Positions 55,732 to 64,000 of a stretch of 64,000 nt of DNA are shown here, piece after piece; position 1 is the stretch's first letter; the number at the start of each line of letters is the position of its first letter. The position numbers and the translations under genes were made by a program. The stretch comes from Myxococcales bacterium. GTDB lineage: Bacteria > Myxococcota_A > Polyangia > Nannocystales > Nannocystaceae. The stretch is taken from contig JACKDW010000019.1 in assembly GCA_020633295.1 (NCBI GenBank), positions 124,001-188,000 on the forward strand. The letters run 5' to 3'. The notes under the pieces were generated by a model, which saw nothing but the letters and a program-made list of their open reading frames with translations, had not been told where the DNA came from and did no database searches.

Positions 55732-56994
55732 TCACCGCTCGCGCAACGCGGCCTCGAGCACGTCGACGCGATCCTGGCCCCAGAGCACGAGCTCGCCGAG
55801 GCGAAACGAGGGCACGCCCCACAGGCCCATGTCGAGCAGCGCCCGGCGATTGTCCTCGACCTCCGCGCGCCATGCATCCTGGGGACCACGCGCCGCCTCG
55901 AGCGCCGCGTCGCCGTCGAGCCCCGCGCGCGCGGCGAGAGCGCGCAGCCCGCGATCGTCGACCAGTTCCATACCCTCGGACCAGATCCCGCGCGTCGCGC
56001 TGTGGATCCAGTCCTCCAGGCGCCCCTCGCGACGCGCGAGCATCGCGACGGCGATGCAGCGCTCGACGCCAGCGCCCAGCGGATCGGCGATCCGCCCGTA
56101 GGGGATCCCCAGGCTCGCGGCGATCCGTCGACAGTCCCGCGCGATGTAGAGGCGCTTCATCGCGGGGACCGAGAGCCCGCGCATCACCATCGGCAGGACG
56201 ATCCGGGTGCGCAGCGTGACGCCGCGTCGCGCCGCCAGACGACGCGTCCGCTCGAACGCGAGATACGAGTACGGGCTGCGGAACGAGAAGAACAGCTCGA
56301 GCTCGGCGGCGGCGCTCGGCTCGACGCACGGGGTGGCGTCGGCGTCCAGCAGCGGGGCGAGCGTGACGCCCTCGCCCCGCAGGCGCGCCTCGAGCAGGGG
56401 CAAACGATCGAGCCCCCAGTACCACTCGCCCTCGTAGTACAGCATGCCCCCCTGGTAGTGCCCGAGGCGGTGGATCCGGCGGACGTTCGTCGCCAGCGTC
56501 GCCACGACATCCGCCGCGCCCGTGCCGGCGATCGAGGGCCACTCGGCCGCGCCGAACACCGCGTCGCCGAGGGCGCGCAGCAGCTCGATCCGCGCGCGCC
56601 ATGGGAGCGCCGCGGAGCGGACCGCCACCGCGAGCGCGCGCTCGATCACCGCCGGCGCGGGTGGTTGGGCGCCCGCCGGGAACGCGAGCCCGTGGGTGTC
56701 GGCGAGGCGTCGCGCGTCGGCGCACGCCCAGGGACGCAGTCGCGGGAGGTCGGGCGCGAAGTCGGCGGTGGGCGTCGGGATCACGAGGATGCGCAGCGAG
56801 AGCCCCGCTGCCTCGACGAGCGTCGGCAGCAGCGACAGCAGCAGCAGGCCGTAGGGGTCGTCGACTTGATGGACGTAGATCAGCTCGCGTCGACCGCCGC
56901 GCAGCGCCCGTCGAGCGCGATGGAGTCCGCGCTTCGCGTCCCGCAGCGCGTCGCTGAGATAGAATTCAATCGCGCGCGATCGAGCCGTGGGCAT
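55732..56994 (-). CDS. Tandem DsbA-like (2-hydroxychromene-2-carboxylate isomerase type) protein
   Basis: 420 residues from ATG 56994 (ATG 57003 with GGAAGGA upstream is also possible). Two thioredoxin-fold halves. The C-terminal half is clearest: FFSFRSPYSYLAFERTRRLAARRGV, VMRGLSVPAMKRLYIARDC, GVPSFRLGELVLWGQDRVD, as in HCCA isomerase/kappa-GST-like proteins with Ser in place of the CxxC pair. The N-terminal half is a diverged copy starting IEFYLSDALRDAKRG, with a region ending RALGDAVFGAAEW. Cytoplasmic, probably glutathione-linked. The frame stays open upstream into a separate-looking coding fragment. Confidence 0.85.
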   Translation of the reverse strand: MPTARSRAIEFYLSDALRDAKRGLHRARRALRGGRRELIYVHQVDDPYGLLLLSLLPTLVEAAGLSLRILVIPTPTADFAPDLPRLRPWACADARRLADTHGLAFPAGAQPPAPAVIERALAVAVRSAALPWRARIELLRALGDAVFGAAEWPSIAGTGAADVVATLATNVRRIHRLGHYQGGMLYYEGEWYWGLDRLPLLEARLRGEGVTLAPLLDADATPCVEPSAAAELELFFSFRSPYSYLAFERTRRLAARRGVTLRTRIVLPMVMRGLSVPAMKRLYIARDCRRIAASLGIPYGRIADPLGAGVERCIAVAMLARREGRLEDWIHSATRGIWSEGMELVDDRGLRALAARAGLDGDAALEAARGPQDAWRAEVEDNRRALLDMGLWGVPSFRLGELVLWGQDRVDVLEAALRER

Positions 56995-57572
56995 CGCCGT
57001 GATCATACATTCTACGCGTCCTTCCCGCGCCCGGTGGAGGAACTCGAGCTCGAGCCCGCCATCTCGAAGGCGCCGCGCGTCGCGAAGCTCCGCAGAGACG
57101 GTGACGGGCGAGATACCCCCCGCCCGCAGCCCGCCGAAGACCACCGAGTCCGCAGAGAGCGTGAAGTTCGCGCTCGTGCCCTGGAACTCGATCCCGCCGG
57201 CCTCCGCCCACGTCCCGACCAGGGGCGCCTTCAGCTCGACCCGCACGCCCTCGAGCGTGTACTCGACCGCGGTGCCGTCCTTGGCCACGTAGCTGCCGGT
57301 GAGCGTACGCGGCCCGATCTCGAGCGCCTTCACGCGGAGGGGGCACGTCGTGGCCGCGCAGGTCTCGTACGCCACGTCCATCACGCCGCCGATCCCCGCG
57401 ATCGTCGTCGCCCCGCCCTCGTGCGTCTGCAGGCTCGCCGCGAGCACGATCGGCTCGGCGATGAGCGCCGGCCCCTTGTTCGCGCACTCGAGCACCGGAT
57501 TGAGCGCGAGCGACGGCTCGTAGTAGCTGAGATCCCCGCAAGAGAACGGATCCCAGTCCTTGTACGGGCTGC
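56995..57572 (-). pseudogene. N-truncated fragment of a secreted-type protein, in frame with the DsbA-like gene
   Basis: About 150 codons with coding-like statistics (YKDWDPFSCGDLSYYEPSLAL, ANKGPALIAEPIVLAASLQT, TSANFTLSADSVVFGGLRAGG), resembling the beta-rich C-terminal half of an exported protein. Coding character stops abruptly at about 57572, where the opposite strand becomes coding-like. There is no signal peptide or start of its own; in-frame starts to the right (57741, 57720) lie in non-coding sequence. Either a remnant or a genuine N-terminal extension of the DsbA-like protein. Confidence 0.5.
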
Positions 57573-57675
57573 TGTCCGCCTCGAGGCGGGCCGCTACGTG
57601 GTCTGGCTCGGGACGTTGGAGCTCGACGCGGTCGACATCTCGGTGTCGCTCAGGCCCAACCTCGACGAGCCCTAG
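57573..57675 (+). pseudogene. C-terminal fragment of a plus-strand gene
   Basis: Thirty-four codons ending at TAG 57673-57675 with near-perfect G/C third positions (AVRLEAGRYVVWLGTLELDA, SVSLRPNLDEP). The pattern looks like the end of a beta-sandwich domain such as PPC. It has no beginning: coding character on this strand appears at the same point (about 57572) where it ends on the other, as expected at an inversion or deletion junction. Confidence 0.45.
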
Positions 57676-57892
57676 CGTCGAGCCCCAGCTCTCGACTCGA
57701 TCGACCGGTGTCGTCGACATGTCACCGCACCCACGGAGCACGCAAGCCGTCCTCGATCGCCCGGGCTGACTCGATCCGGAACGTGCGCTCGCGGGCGTGG
57801 ACCATGTTGGTTCCAGTGAACCGGCGCGACGCGGCGTTCGTGCGCGCGCTCAGACGACGCCCCCTGCCTCCCCTACGGCCCTCGAAGGTGGA

Positions 57893-59343
57893 TCACACGA
57901 CCTGCTGGCGGCGTTCGTGGGGACGATCGGGGGGCGGCGTGATCTCCTGCCACGAGTACACGTTCCCGTTCGCGTGCAGCATGCTGAGCTGGTAGCAGTT
58001 GGTGTACCACCAGCCGCCGTTGTAGCCGACGTTGTCGAGCGCGCAGTTGTTGGCCCAGATGTCGTTGTCCTGATCCCACGTGGTGAAGCCCTGGCCCTTG
58101 ATCGCCGGCACGATCTCTTGATAGCCGTTGACGACCGAGAGCCAGTTGATCGCGTAGTTCAGGTTCTGGCCCGCGATCGAGAAGTTCTGCATGCGCAGCT
58201 CGTAGGTGCTGTCGACCACGCGCACCACGTTGTCGGTGTACTCGCTCGTCAGCTCGTTCCAGCGCTGGAGGGGTAGCCAGAAGATGCGAGATCCGATCAT
58301 CGGCTCGCCGTAGCCCGTGACCGTGTAGTCGTCCCAGGTCCCCTTGCGCACGGCGTCGAGCTCCGCGTCGGTGAGGCCCGTCTTGATGGTCTTGCCGAGC
58401 AGCGTCCAGCCGCCGCCGTCGACGCCCATGTCGCAGAAGGTCGTGAAGCCGGTCATCGGTCCCGCGCCGTCGACGTCGAGCACGTAGACGGCGCTCGGGG
58501 CGTCCTCGACCTCGGCGAGCACCTGCTTGCACGTGCGCGCGTAGGTGCAGGTGGCGAGGCAGCCGTCGTTGCTCTCGGTGTTGCCGTCGTCGCACTCCTC
58601 GGCGCCGACCTGGATCACGCCGTCGCCGCAGGCCGCGGCGAGGCAGGTGTTGAGGCACTCGTCGCCGTTGTCGCCGTCGCCGTCGTCACACTCCTCGCCG
58701 CTGCCGGGCTGGACGATGCCGTCGCCGCAGCTCGCCGGCGCGCAGGTGTTGGTGCAGGCGTCGTCGTTGAGGTCGTTGCCGTCGTCGCACTGCTCGCCCG
58801 GCCCGAGGATGCCGTCGCCGCAGACCGGGAGCGCGCACGCGTTGGTGCAGCCGTCGCCGTCTTCGTCGTTGCCGTCGTCACAGGCCTCGACGCCCGCCTG
58901 CACGAAGCCGTCGCCGCAGGTCGCGAGCGCGCAGGCGCTCGTGCACTCGTCGGTGTCGTCGTCGTCGCCGTCGTCGCAGCCCTCGACGCCCGCCTGCACC
59001 TGCCCGTCGCCGCAGGCCGCCGCGCTGCAGTCGCTGAGGCAGCTGTCGGTCTCGTCGTCGTTGCCGTCGTCGCAGGTCTCGTCCCCCTCGACGACGCCGT
59101 CGCCGCACACCGCGTCGCTGTCCGTGTCCGTGTCCGTGTCGAGCTCGGTGTCCGCGCCGCCGGTGCTGGGGCCCGCGCTCGTCGGGCTCGTCGTGCTCAT
59201 CGCGCCCGTCGTGCCTGCGGTCGAGGTCGCGGAGGCGGTGAAGCTCATGCCCGTCGTCTCGGTGTCCGACGAGCCGGAGCGCAGCCGGCGAGCAACCCGA
59301 GCGCGACCACTACATGACCGAAGCGACAGTCCGCACGCGACAT
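57893..59343 (-). pseudogene. Cys-rich repeat plus fibrinogen-like lipoprotein, with frameshift after the lipobox
   Basis: The body (from about 59280) has six myxobacterial Cys-rich repeats (CGDGxxxxGxExCDDGN…C…C) and a ~200-residue C-terminal domain with SAVYVLDVDGAGP, TTFCDMGVDGGGWTLLGK and WDQDNDIWANNCA, a fibrinogen-C-like fold. The signal peptide (ATG 59343, MSRADCRFGHVVVALGLLAGC, lipobox LAGC) is in a different frame. A one-base change near 59285 would join them. Internal ATG 59248 would give a cytoplasmic product without the anchor. The intact product would be a surface carbohydrate- or protein-binding lipoprotein. True mutation or sequence error cannot be separated here. Confidence 0.75.
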
Positions 59344-59627
59344 GCGACGATCATAGTCAGCGCGCGCGGGTAACTCCACCGCGCGCGGCGCCCTGGCCGC
59401 CGCCTGTTGCATCATGTCGAAATGGACAGGTCGTCATCGACGCGCGCCCTCGCGTGGGCCCGCGTGGACGCGCCGCGCGGACTCGGGTCGGGGCGCCCGC
59501 CGGGCGAGGCGCGCGTGCGAGCGCGCCGGCCGGGCGGGGCGGTCACGCGCGGGGTCACGCGCTGTCGCGCCTGGATCGCCGGGGGCTGAGATCGCCGGGG
59601 CGCCTGCAGGTACGATGCGAGCGAGTG
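59344..59627. other. Divergent intergenic region
   Basis: 284 bp between the fibrinogen-like lipoprotein gene and the J-like gene. AT-richer at 59405-59435 (TGTTGCATCATGTCGAAATGGACAGG), probably promoter sequence. No coding signal. Confidence 0.4.
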
Positions 59628-60020
59628 ATGGCGAGCCACGGCCACGAGCACGATCAAGAGGACGGACGCGCCCCGAGGCGCGCTGCACGGAGAACCCGTT
59701 CTACGTGCTCGGGCTGCAACCGAGCTGCTCACGGCAGGAGCTCCGAGCGCGAGGGGCGAAGCTCCTGCACAGCTGCAGCTCGGCTTGAAGTCCGCGCTCT
59801 ACGCGACCCCGCTGGGGCCGCGGCCGCGCACGGAGGACGCGGTCCGCCGCGCGATGGCCGAGCTGCGCGACCCGAAGCGCCGCGTCGAGCACGAGCTGTG
59901 GGCGACGCTGCCGCCCCGCGAGGAGGCGGCGGAGCGCCCGACGAGCGCGGACGCGAGCGCGCGCCGAGGGGCCGCCGCCTGGCCGGAGGCGATGTCGCTG
60001 TTCGGCTGGAGGCGACGATG
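59628..60020 (+). pseudogene. J-domain-like protein with two frame breaks
   Basis: The ATG frame gives MASHGHEHDQEDGRAP. One base later the frame changes to EARCTENPFYVLGLQPSCSRQELRARGAKLL, then near 59770 changes again to LQLGLKSALYATPLGPRPRTEDAVRRAMAELRDPKRRVEHELW. Together these form a J-domain-like helix II/III arrangement (NPFYVLGL…, …LRDPxRR) of about 130 residues. The HPD tripeptide that activates Hsp70 is missing. The stop overlaps the next ATG (ATGA), so it is translationally coupled to the following membrane/TPR gene. The breaks fall in C- or G-rich runs. Confidence 0.6.
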
Positions 60021-61607
60021 AACGCGGCCGCGGTGGCGCTGCTGGGCGGCTTGACGATCCTGGGGGTCGCGAGCGCGAGGCGAGCCGCGCGGGTTCGCGG
60101 GGCGCGACGTGCGAGGCGCGGCGGACACGAGCCCGGCGCGACGCGGTGGACGATCCAGAGCAAGGGCCCGCTGCTCGCGCTGCTGATGCTCGCCGGGGCC
60201 CGCCCGCCCGGGGCGATGGGGCTCGAGACCGTGATCGCGCTGCTGATCGTCGCGGTCATCACGGGGCTGACGCTGCTCACGCTGGTGTACGCCCCCTACC
60301 TCCCCTGGTACTTCGCGCGCGGCGTGGCGATCCCGCTCGGGCTGCCGCGGGTCGCCTACCCGTCGCGCGCGCGGGGCCGCTGCCGTGGATCAAGGATCCC
60401 GCAGGCGGCCCGGCGCTGGTGGCCGCGCTCGCGGTGCTCGGCGCGCCGCGCCACGACGCGAAGGCGGCCAGCTGGATCGAGCGGCGCCTGGCGAGCGAGT
60501 CGAAGCTCGCGGCGGCCGGCGTGATCGCTACGGGCTGCTGGCCGCGAGCCGCGGCGACGAGGAGCGCGCGCGCGTGCTGCTCGAGAGCGCGTTGACGATG
60601 CAGGACTCCGACACGCCCGCGCTCGCGCGCCAGCTCGCGCTGGACTGGCTGGTCGCCGACCACGCGAGCCGCGGCCGCTGGCGCGCGCTCCTGCGGCAGG
60701 TCGAGGGGCGGGAGTCCGGAGCTGTCCCCGGGAGCGCGCCTGATCGCGGGCGCGGCCGCCCGCGAGCTCGGCGAGCCCTCGCCCCACGACATGACCCTCA
60801 AGCTCGCGTGGCTGCGCAGCGATCGACGCCGGCGCGCCCGCCCGCTGCTCGAGCGCGCGCTGCTCAAGCCGCGGATTCTCTACGCGAGTCAGCGCGGTGC
60901 CGAGCCTGCCGGCCCTGCCGCCAGTCGAGCCGACGCCCGCGAGCGACGCGCTCGAGCACGCGCTCGCGCTGCACCTGCACTGGCTGTCGGCGGCGCCGAA
61001 GCTGCTGGGCGCAGCACCCTCGCGCCTGACGAACCTGTGCGCGGCCTGGGACGCCGCGTTCGCCGGCGACGCGCTGCGCTCGCGGCTCGCGAGGCGGCTC
61101 GCGGCGCTCGAACTCGACGACGCGCCCGACCGCCGCGTCGACGGGTTGCGCCGCGTCGTCTGCCGCGACCTGGCGACGATGGCCGCGCGCGCGGAGGTCG
61201 GGCTCACGGCGCTGAGCCGCGTGGAGGACCCCGACAGCGTGTCGCGCGAGGTCGCGGCCGAGCTGCGCCGCCGTCTGCTCGAGGAGGTCGAGCGCGCGTC
61301 GGCCGAGCTGGGCCGGCGGGTCGAGGAGAAGCGCGCGCTGACGGCGATCGAGGAGTGGAGCGAGTGGACGACGCTGCGGCGCCTGTGCGAGCGCGCGACG
61401 GCGCTCGGGGGGCTGGAGGTGCGGCGCCTGATCTTCCCGCCGGTGCACCGAGACGCGTGCGCGCACGCGGTCTGGCTGTGGAACAAGCGCGACGAGTACG
61501 CGATCTCGATGCCCGTGTTCCACTGGCTGCTGCGCGAGGCCGAGGCGGTCGACGACGAGCGCGCGATCGAGCTGCAGCGCAAGAACACGAACGCGAAGGC
61601 GAGCTGA
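60018..61607 (+). pseudogene. Membrane/TPR-like protein broken by several frameshifts
   Basis: Starts MNAAAVALLGGLTILGVAS with two membrane helices (LLALLMLAGARPPGA, VIALLIVAVITGLTLLTLVY). Continuous coding character then jumps frame at about 60378 (PLPWIKDPAGGPALVAALAVLGAP), 60530 (YGLLAASRGDEERARVLLESAL), 60718 (ELSPGARLIAGAAARELGEPSPHD) and 60890. It ends in a 200-residue helical section (LEHALALHLHWLSAAPKLLG…KNTNAKAS, stop 61607). The helical repeats resemble TPR-type units. Restored it would be about 530 residues. Four indels in 500 bp suggest unpolished sequence or advanced decay. Confidence 0.6.
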
Positions 61608-61942
61608 CTCGTCTGACATGACGCGAGAGACATGAACAGGATGTTCAGCAGCGCGAGGCGCCGCGGTGGCGCGTGACCGTCGACGCCGCCGGCGACGCGC
61701 GGGCGACCGCGTCGCGCTGCCGGCGTCGAGCTTCGAGCACAGGCCGCTGGCGAGCGCGCTGCTGGCGAGCGCCCGCGAGGCGCTCGTCGCGAGCCCGCGC
61801 CCGAGGTCGAGGCCCGCCGCCGCCGCCCTCGCTGACGGAGGCGCAGTTCATGCGACTCGCGTTCGCCGAAATCGACGCGCCGTCGAGCGTCTCTGAGCTC
61901 GCGCGCGCGGATCATCGCCACGCCAGCGCGCTCGCGGACTGA
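61608..61942 (+). pseudogene. Small hypothetical gene in broken frames
   Basis: Coding-like segments in two frames: DRVALPASSFEHRPLASALLASAREALVASPRP (about 61703-61800) and PSLTEAQFMRLAFAEIDAPSSVSELARADHRHASALAD ending TGA 61942. A start such as ATG 61632 or 61644 would need one or two indels to reach both. Product about 100 residues, helical, unrecognised. Confidence 0.4.
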
Positions 61943-62146
61943 GCGCGCGCGTCGCACGGCTCGCGCGCCCGCCGAGGAGCCCTGCCCGAGGATCCTGATC
62001 GCGCCGCGTTCGCGCGCGCTCGAGCGCCTCGGCGGCGCGCGCGCCAGCGGGCCGCTGGCGCGACCACCACCCGCCGCCGACGCGCACCGCCGACGAAGCT
62101 CGAGCGCTGGGCGCTGACCCCCGATCAGCAGGCGCTGCTCGACGCC

Positions 62147-62458
62147 GTGGCGCGCCACGTCAGCCGCGGGCGGCCGCTGCCGGAGCTCACGGTCCGCAAG
62201 CTCCGCCGCGAGCGCGCGCTCGAGCGCGTCGCGGAGTTCGTGCACACCCACCGCGCGCTCGGTCACCGCTACGTCCGCGTCATCACGGGCAAGGGGCTCT
62301 CGAGCTACGCCGCGCCGGTGCTCAAGCCAGAGCTCATCACGTGGTGTGAGCACCGGGGACGCGGCGCGGTGGTGCTGTGGGCGCCGGAGCGCGACGACGA
62401 CGGCTCGTTCGGCGCGGTGGTGCTGCGGCTGCGCAGCTCGAGGCGCGCGGGCGGGTGA
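62147..62458 (+). CDS. Smr-domain protein (N-terminus uncertain)
   Basis: 103 residues from GTG 62147. Similarity (ERWALTPDQQALLDA) extends about 20 codons further upstream in the same frame with no start, so the N-terminus is probably cut by a frame break. ELTVRKLRRERALERVAEFVHTH, HRYVRVITGKGLSS and VLKPELITWCE, with FGAVVLRL at the end, form a Smr (MutS2 C-terminal-type) domain. It keeps the GKG loop, while the usual LDLHG is replaced by PELTV. Smr domains are nucleases on branched DNA or structured RNA, or act in ribosome rescue. Converges on the phosphatase gene. Confidence 0.7.
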   Translation: MARHVSRGRPLPELTVRKLRRERALERVAEFVHTHRALGHRYVRVITGKGLSSYAAPVLKPELITWCEHRGRGAVVLWAPERDDDGSFGAVVLRLRSSRRAGG

Positions 62459-62462
62459 GGCC

Positions 62463-62518
62463 CGCGCGGCTGAGGCTCACTTGGTGAGCGCGCGCGGCTG
62501 AGGCTCACTTGGTGAGCA
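62463..62518. repeat. 28-bp tandem duplication at phosphatase gene end
   Basis: CGCGCGGCTGAGGCTCACTT plus TGGTGAGC occurs twice head-to-tail (62463-62490 and 62491-62518), differing only in the last base. The second copy contains the last codons and stop of the phosphatase gene, so the first is a spare 3' end between two convergent genes. Confidence 0.9.
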
Positions 62519-63749
62519 CGCGCTCGTACTCGAGGTTGCCGTCCTCGTCGTAGAAGCGGCCGGTCAAGGTGTCGTTGTCGACCTCGACCCACAGGAAGCC
62601 GCCCTTGGTGTCGTCCTCGAAGAAGGTCGGCTGGTCGTCGTGGTGCTCGAGGTCGGTGTGCTTCGCCGCGCTCCCCGAGACGATGAACTCGGTGCCGCAG
62701 ACCGGCTCGAGCCACTGACGGTTGTGATCGTGACCGCAGAAGTACACGTCGACGTCGCCGCAGATCGCGTCCTCGACGAAGTCCTTCACGGCGCCGCCCG
62801 AGATGATCGGGATGGGGAAGCCAAGGCCCTCGTAGTTGCCGGCGTTGCCGTGGGCGCCGTTGGAGAGGTAGGGGTGGTGTCCGAACGCGAACTTCCACGT
62901 CGCCTGGCTCGAGGCGAGGCCCTGCTGCAGCCAGTCGCGCTGCTCGTCCCACTGGTAGTCCCAGAACACGCGCGAGGTGTCGAGCGCGAAGAAGTGGGCG
63001 TTCTCGCGTTCGAACTCGTACCAGGGCGACGGGATCGTCCACTTGTCGCTGAAGTCGCTGTAGTCGATCTGGTAGTCGGCCTTGCCCCAGTTGTTGGCGA
63101 TCAGGCCGTAGTCGTGGTTGCCGAACACGATGTAGAACGGCATCGTCAGGTCGGCGTAGGGCTCTTCGAACTTGGTCTGGAACTGCGAGTCGTCCACCGC
63201 GTCGACGCCCTCGTCGTAGAAGTTGTCCCCCAGGTAGAGGACGAACTCGCAGCCGATGTCCGGGCACATCATCTCGAGCGTGTTGGCGATCTTGTACTGG
63301 GTCTCGTTGCCCTCGCCGCCGTCGCCCATGGCGATGAAGCGCACGGGCGCGAAGTCGCCGCCGCCGCCCGTCGTCGGGTCCCCGGTCGTGGTCGAGGGGT
63401 CCTCGGTCGTCGAGGGGTCCTCGGTCGTCGCGTCGGTGGTCGAAGGATCGGTCTCGCCCGAGCCGCTCGTGGGGTCGACGGTCGTGGTGCCGCCGGTCTG
63501 CGAGTCGCCCTGCGTGCCGCTGACGTCGCTCGTCTGTCCCCCGGTGTTCGGGCTGGAGGTCGGCCCCGCGCTCGTGCCCTCGCTGTCGCTCTCGCTGCCG
63601 GTGCCCTCGGTCGTGCCGGCGGCGCTCGTCGTCCCGCTGTCGCCGCAGGCGCCGATCGCCAGGAGCGAGGCGAGGAGCGCGAGGGAGGCAAACGGCCGAC
63701 GCGAGGTCCGAGGCGAGGTTCGAAGCGAGGTCAGGCGATCAACAAGCAT
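62505..63749 (-). CDS. Metallophosphoesterase lipoprotein, purple acid phosphatase-like
   Basis: 414 residues from ATG 63749, with GAGGAG six bases upstream (ATG 63752 also fits). Signal peptide with lipobox IGAC (Cys35), then a ~100-residue Ser/Thr/Gly/Asp linker with (ED)PSTT repeats. The catalytic domain has the metallophosphoesterase motifs FIAMGDGGEG, LYLGDNFYDEG, VFGNHDYG, FGHHPYLSNG and FCGHDHNRQ. The set (GDxG, GDNxY, GNHD, GHHP, GHDH) is that of tartrate-resistant/purple acid phosphatases with a binuclear metal centre. Predicted to be a surface-exposed phosphatase. Confidence 0.93.
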   Translation of the reverse strand: MLVDRLTSLRTSPRTSRRPFASLALLASLLAIGACGDSGTTSAAGTTEGTGSESDSEGTSAGPTSSPNTGGQTSDVSGTQGDSQTGGTTTVDPTSGSGETDPSTTDATTEDPSTTEDPSTTTGDPTTGGGGDFAPVRFIAMGDGGEGNETQYKIANTLEMMCPDIGCEFVLYLGDNFYDEGVDAVDDSQFQTKFEEPYADLTMPFYIVFGNHDYGLIANNWGKADYQIDYSDFSDKWTIPSPWYEFERENAHFFALDTSRVFWDYQWDEQRDWLQQGLASSQATWKFAFGHHPYLSNGAHGNAGNYEGLGFPIPIISGGAVKDFVEDAICGDVDVYFCGHDHNRQWLEPVCGTEFIVSGSAAKHTDLEHHDDQPTFFEDDTKGGFLWVEVDNDTLTGRFYDEDGNLEYERVLTK

Positions 63750-64000
63750 CATGGGCTCCTCGGCGCGGCGTTCTAGCACGGCAACGCCTGCGCCCGGGTC
63801 GCGAGCGCGCGTCTTGTGTACGCCACCGAATCGTCTTTGTCACCACGGCGCAACATTCCGGCCCGACCGCTGAAATTCCCGTGACGGGGCGACGCGATCT
63901 CGCCGCGGCACGCGGACGTCGGCCTCCGAGACCAGCGGCTCGCGGGCTTCGTCGCGTCCTCGTGCACGCGACCGGCGCGCGACGGCGACGCGCGACGCGT
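63750..64000. other. Right-edge intergenic sequence
   Basis: Upstream region of the phosphatase gene. AT-richer stretch at 63810-63885 (CACCGAATCGTCTTTGTCACC, CAACATTCCGG, TGAAATTCCCG) likely contains its promoter. No gene is supported before the window ends. Confidence 0.4.

Overview
The window is high-GC DNA (roughly 70% G+C, third codon positions almost all G or C) from a predatory-type delta-proteobacterium. The best fit is a Nannocystaceae-like myxobacterium: there are at least a dozen lipoproteins, several with very long Gly-Asp linkers, myxobacterial Cys-rich repeats (CGDGxxxxGExCDDGN), Ser/Thr protein kinase plus ECF sigma genes, a hybrid PAS histidine kinase, a eukaryote-like P450 and a sterol-desaturase-family enzyme. 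The genus is an inference; no rRNA, tRNA or CRISPR locus is present.

Layout. 1-4.9 kb: secreted lipoproteins with Gly-Asp minisatellites, a terminator and a TAGATG tandem repeat. 5-10.5 kb: threonine synthase, a membrane-anchored MA-like metallopeptidase and a cytochrome P450. 10.8-13.2 kb: tandem Cys-rich lipoproteins. 13.3-19.4 kb: phosphodiesterase, hybrid histidine kinase, a start-less coding stretch and an acyl-CoA synthetase. 19.5-24 kb: RND efflux permease with its adaptor. 24.1-35.1 kb: NIF3-like protein, DUF5995, lipoproteins, PilZ, a FliA-like sigma factor beside an SctJ/FliF-like lipoprotein, an Hsp70, an ECF sigma factor and a secreted protein.

35.4-44.1 kb is the most unusual stretch. 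A Ser/Thr kinase-TPR gene is split inside its catalytic loop by 6,131 bp flanked by a perfect 15-bp direct repeat, and exact removal of the insert restores one 858-codon reading frame. The insert carries DoxX, DUF2200, DUF427, a second ECF sigma factor, a MurL-like epimerase, a coiled-coil protein and truncated gene remnants, with no recognisable recombinase.

44.1-53.5 kb: GFA protein, a small membrane protein, a 1,502-residue four-domain protein (DUF924, FSH1-type hydrolase, leucine-rich repeats, metallophosphoesterase) and a TROVE/von Willebrand A (Ro60-like) gene. Just upstream of the Ro60-like gene, on the same strand, is a 139-nt sequence that folds into a closed multi-branched structure and is a candidate Y-like RNA. 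A sterol desaturase follows. 53.5-64 kb: lipoprotein, tandem DsbA-like protein, broken gene pieces, a Cys-rich fibrinogen-like lipoprotein with a frameshift, a repeatedly frameshifted J-like/TPR gene set, an Smr-domain protein and a purple-acid-phosphatase-like lipoprotein. Single-base frame breaks cluster at 59-62 kb, so sequencing error is a live alternative to gene decay there.
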